64,000 nucleotides of DNA, from the NCBI RefSeq assembly GCF_018446385.1, contig NW_024589857.1:434001-498000 (forward strand). Reading direction: 5' to 3'. The position numbers were made by a program, and so were the translations under genes. The first letter of the stretch is position 1. Each line of letters starts with the position of its first letter. The DNA comes from Zingiber officinale. Taxonomy: Eukaryota > Streptophyta > Magnoliopsida > Zingiberales > Zingiberaceae. This document shows positions 60,506-64,000 of this stretch, piece after piece. The notes beneath the pieces were generated by a model. It was not told the origin of the DNA. It was given only the letters and a program-made list of their open reading frames with translations, and made no database searches.

Positions 60506-63375
60506 GGATGGTCGATGCGGCCTTCGGAGTGCTGCTTGAGAGAAGGCGATGGTTTGTGGTGGTGGCGATGCGCGCGTCGCAGGTTCGAACAGCCCGGGTT
60601 GGATAAGACGCCGACACTCGACAGTAGGCAGCGGATTAGGGATTGCCGCGGTAATCGCACCGCGTCGTTGACGAAGGCGATTATATTCATATTGATTCTC
60701 CATTTTTAATTAAGTTTTATTTTAACATTTTACTACAGCAACATCGAAATACAAGTATTTTTAAAATAAAAATAGAATAGAACGCTATTATAACTTCTTC
60801 TTTTAATATATGAAAAAAAATTCATCAAAATTAGAAAAATATTAACTTTTAGAATTAATGATGACAAAATTTGAACAATTATAACAAAAAAATTAGAAAA
60901 TATTTTTTTTTTCAATGATATTTTATTATCCTCTTTCTATGCTATTGCCTTTCTAATTTCTATGATATTAGGGCCACATTAATATCTCCATAACCTCGAG
61001 TCCCCGATTTAGTTTCTCTTAAACCTTGTAGGCAACTACATAACACTTACCGCATGACTTCTTGATCCTCCAACAATTATTAATAGCTGAGGAGCAAGAT
61101 CTGATTCACATCAAGAACTTTAATCGGTTATATGACCAGCCAATCGAACAGAGTTTGCATTTCCCATACACAGGCGGAATAAGTTACAAATTGACAAACA
61201 AACGATAATCTAGAGTAAAAGAGTGCATAATATTATCTATCTAGTTCAAATGAGATTCGACTAGTGTGGTTCACAAGACTACTATCTTAGATCATTAGAT
61301 TCAAGAGAGTATAGCAGACCTCTGTTCATGGCATTAATGGTACAGAAATTGATTGCTGGCTGCTACCTGAAATCTCTAAGTCATCTCCACATATCTGAGA
61401 AGGAAGGAATAGATAACAGTCGGTCAGATTTAATGCAAAAACCTTAATATCGCATGTTATTTGTCTCTCATGATGAAGCACAAAATGGAAAACTAAAATG
61501 ACCTCTGAAGAACAACTAGATAAAGAGCAAATTTGTGATACTTAAAACGTGTACTAATAACAAACCATGGCAGCATAAAGTTGTGTCCAAAAGAGTAATT
61601 CATAGCAGTTAGGCAACAACGATATTTTGCAGAGAGAAGAATTAAATGTTCTGGGGTAAACTAGGCTATCTTAATGTGGTAGAGATATCATGCATTGAAT
61701 TGGGTCCATTAACCATAGAAAAGTGCAAATAGTCTTATTTTCTTGCATGTATCTGGAAAGCTTGACTATTTCGCATGAAGTTTTCAACATCTTTTCTAAA
61801 AATTTAATGATTTGATGGATGCATTGCATAGGATGGCTGCTCAGATATCATAAATCTTGCTTAATGCACGCCGAGCCAACCAAAATCTTTAGCGGTTAAA
61901 AAAATGTGAAAGCCGCCTATTCATCTATTTGTATTAGAACCAAACTTCTAATCGACAAAATAATTGTCCCATGTCCAAGTAAATCAGAATTATGTCTTTC
62001 AGTAGAGGTAAGTTAAAAAAGGTCAAGCCTTGCATAAGTGTTTTTCAGCTGACAAAGGTGGCTAAATTGTGGTTAAGCTTCAAAGATATGAATTAGATCT
62101 TCTCTTACACAAGATACGTTGCCTTGCATAATGTTGTGTCTGTTAAATGTGGAGAATCTTGGATTTGGACAATATATAAACTTGATAAGTGAGAATCAAG
62201 TATGGATTTAAGTATTGAAAACTTACTTGTGTAAGGCATCCTAGACTTCAACATCTACAGAGTTCTGGAATATCTGAAAAAAAATAACAGTAATCTTAAA
62301 TATAGGTTAAACATGACCAAAATTATCATGAATCTCAATCATCCCTTGCTGCAATGCAGTAGAGCTCAAGCTACCATCCAGCTTATCCAAGACTTTAACC
62401 GAATATAAGAGTATTGTCAACTCTATTGCATAATTTCATTGTTATTTAGTTCCGGTATCACAATTATACTTGAGGACTAATGTGATTTATTAACTATCCT
62501 GAGCACATTAGAATTTAAAGAGAATATCCAAAAGCCAATTGCAATTAATTGATACGTAATACAGAAAACTAAAGACAGCAACAAACAGGAGAAAGAGGGC
62601 TACATGAACCAGAGATCAAATGCGATAAAATTTATCAAAAGTTAATCATCAGTTGCTGTTAGCTACTGCTTGGGAATCCTTTCTAGAATCCAACACCATC
62701 AAAGTACCTTTTCCTCCTAATTTACTATGGCAAAATTGCATATTTTCCTACAAGCATCATGTTAGCAGCCACATCTAAAACCAGTTGCCAATTCCCTTCC
62801 CGCTGCATCTCTGTGAACAAAAGGTCAAGAATATCCAAGTTCAACAAACAAAAATTCCTGGGAATGGCACTTATTTGCCTCTTACTTATGAGCTCTTATT
62901 CACTAGAATCCGACCCCCACCTACAAGTAGACAACAAAAGAAGATTCTGAAAGCTACTCAAAATGCATTGAGTTTATGAGGAATTCATCCTTCTAACTGT
63001 CATGGTGGGATACTCAGTAATCTTAGGGGAATTATGAACTAGGCTATTTATATTGAAACTTAGATCTCAACAACTGGAACTGCTGGAGAAATCTCATGGT
63101 TAGAAGTGACAGAGACCAAAAAGGAAATGGCATCTTAGGCAATTCCAACCAAAAGCAAAGTACGAGTAGCACTCCATGGTTAACCTCATAAGACACTTTG
63201 CTAAAGAGAAAACTGCAAAGTGATCAAGTAATAGTAATTGTTGAAGAATTTGACCTCATCCACAAACCAAATCTTCTTTTCGCTAACTACTCATGAACTA
63301 GAAAAAGGAGATCTTCATGCAACCAATTTAAATCAAGATATAAGGATGCGTAGGTAAGCTTGCCTTTTTAGGATT
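60506..63375. other. Intergenic stretch between the DUF1997 and WD40 genes
   Basis: Holds the DUF1997 promoter side (GC-rich to about 60690) and then AT-rich DNA. No gene, RNA gene or element with clear ends recognised. The short ORFs near 62760-62980 overlap one another and have no recognisable content. Confidence 0.55.
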
Positions 63376-64000
63376 TCAAACCCTAAGCAGCTGCACCTTG
63401 TTGGAGAAGGCGATACCGATCCAATCAGGATGTGCAGAAGACCATTGCAGTTGGTTGATTTCAGCACCTGCCGAGTAGACTAGGACAGGATCTATCCCTT
63501 CCGACGCCACTGCGGTCGTCGCGGCTGCCGAGGAACCAGACACGGTAATGGGAGCCGGCAATTCCCAAATTAGGGCTTCGCCATCGTCCGCCGCTGAGCA
63601 AATATGCCGCGCGGCGTGCGGGGCCCACGCGACGGCGTTGACGCTGGCGCGGTGCCTCTGCAACTCGGCAACGGGGGCTGCCGGGGAGCGGATGTCGAGC
63701 ACGACGACGCGGTTGCTGTCCATGGTGGTGACGGCCATGTAGCAGCGGTCGACCTTGTTCCACGCGAGGCGGAGAAGAGGGGTGTCAGGGCGAGGGCTCT
63801 CGTAGACGATCGTGGAGTGCTCCTTGTCGCGGAGGTCGAACATGCGGACGGATCCGTCAGCCGACACGGAAGCGAAGACGCCGGCCTCGCCCCAGGCGAT
63901 GTCGTATACCTCCTTGTCGTGGGCGATAAGCTGCGTCTCGATGGCGCCGCGATCGACGTCCCAGATGGTGCAAGTGGTGTCGATGGAGGAGGTGCCGACG
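63376..64000 (-). CDS. WD40 repeat protein, TTG1-like (3' part)
   Basis: Only the last 207 residues are in the window and the gene continues past 64000; no intron interrupts this part, as is usual for TTG1. WD repeats are visible ([24 protein letters not shown] ... [17 protein letters not shown] ... [21 protein letters not shown] ... EALIWELP), and the end [20 protein letters not shown] through LLRV matches the TTG1 clade more than the clock-linked LWD1/LWD2 proteins. TTG1 is the WD40 scaffold of MYB-bHLH-WD40 complexes that control anthocyanins, seed coat and epidermal cell fate in the nucleus. An Ala/Ser/Thr-rich stretch after the ALIWELP block ([16 protein letters not shown]) is longer than I recall for Arabidopsis. 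High GC, as in many monocot coding regions. Confidence 0.88.
   Translation of the reverse strand, partial: VGTSSIDTTCTIWDVDRGAIETQLIAHDKEVYDIAWGEAGVFASVSADGSVRMFDLRDKEHSTIVYESPRPDTPLLRLAWNKVDRCYMAVTTMDSNRVVVLDIRSPAAPVAELQRHRASVNAVAWAPHAARHICSAADDGEALIWELPAPITVSGSSAAATTAVASEGIDPVLVYSAGAEINQLQWSSAHPDWIGIAFSNKVQLLRV

Noticed and set aside
60505-60703. Upstream start for the DUF1997 protein
   Set aside because: The extension is proline- and arginine-rich without family similarity and would place the Ala/Ser-rich transit peptide internally.
60226-60709. Several overlapping ORFs on both strands around the DUF1997 first exon
   Set aside because: GC-rich DNA leaves all frames open; only the frame continuing into the DUF1997 domain is supported.
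63461-63763. Alternative frame ORF within the WD40 gene
   Set aside because: Shadow of the GC-rich TTG1-like coding frame.

Overview
The window is nuclear DNA from a flowering plant, most likely a commelinid monocot. Evidence: spliced plant genes with GC-rich first exons, a plant-only ARA6-type Rab5 GTPase, a BanLec-like jacalin lectin, Au-type SINEs and dense Ty1/copia and Ty3/gypsy LTR retroelements. A Zingiberales source (banana/ginger group) would fit the lectin and the repeat style, but that is an inference. Gene models were built by reading splice sites and checking that the summed exon lengths stay in frame; nothing was searched against a database.

Positions 1 to about 39 kb are mostly nested retroelement debris. 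In order: the 3' part of a copia element (1-2393); a broken Tekay/Del-like gypsy element (2394-7093); a complete-looking gag-only element in minus orientation with two ~1.8 kb LTRs and a 5-bp target duplication (7297-14408); a diverged array of ~77-bp tandem repeats (15190-16545); nested LTR pieces (16553-24200); a small host gene for a cysteine-rich secreted peptide of the ESF1/MEG type (24586-25011); a MITE-like element sitting between (TA)n tracts (25773-26424); a solo LTR (26681-28072); a broken autonomous copia element in minus orientation carrying a SINE (28566-37734); and a minus-strand gypsy fragment (37735-38960).

From about 40 kb the window is gene-bearing: tRNA-Leu(AAG) (40271-40351); a three-exon jacalin lectin with two GXXXD motifs (41488-42276); an unrecognised three-exon gene for a 78-residue protein (42617-43590, minus) head-to-head with RABF1/ARA6 (43957-48451, eight exons); an ARID-ELM2 chromatin protein like Arabidopsis ARID1 (50147-54015); a predicted plastid DUF1997 protein (56061-60505, minus, six exons) with a SINE and a small MITE in its introns; and the 3' part of a TTG1-like WD40 gene (63376-64000, minus) that runs off the window.

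The host genes are unrelated housekeeping, signalling and regulatory genes with no operon-like relationship. The only close pairing is the 366-bp divergent interval between the 78-residue protein gene and RABF1.
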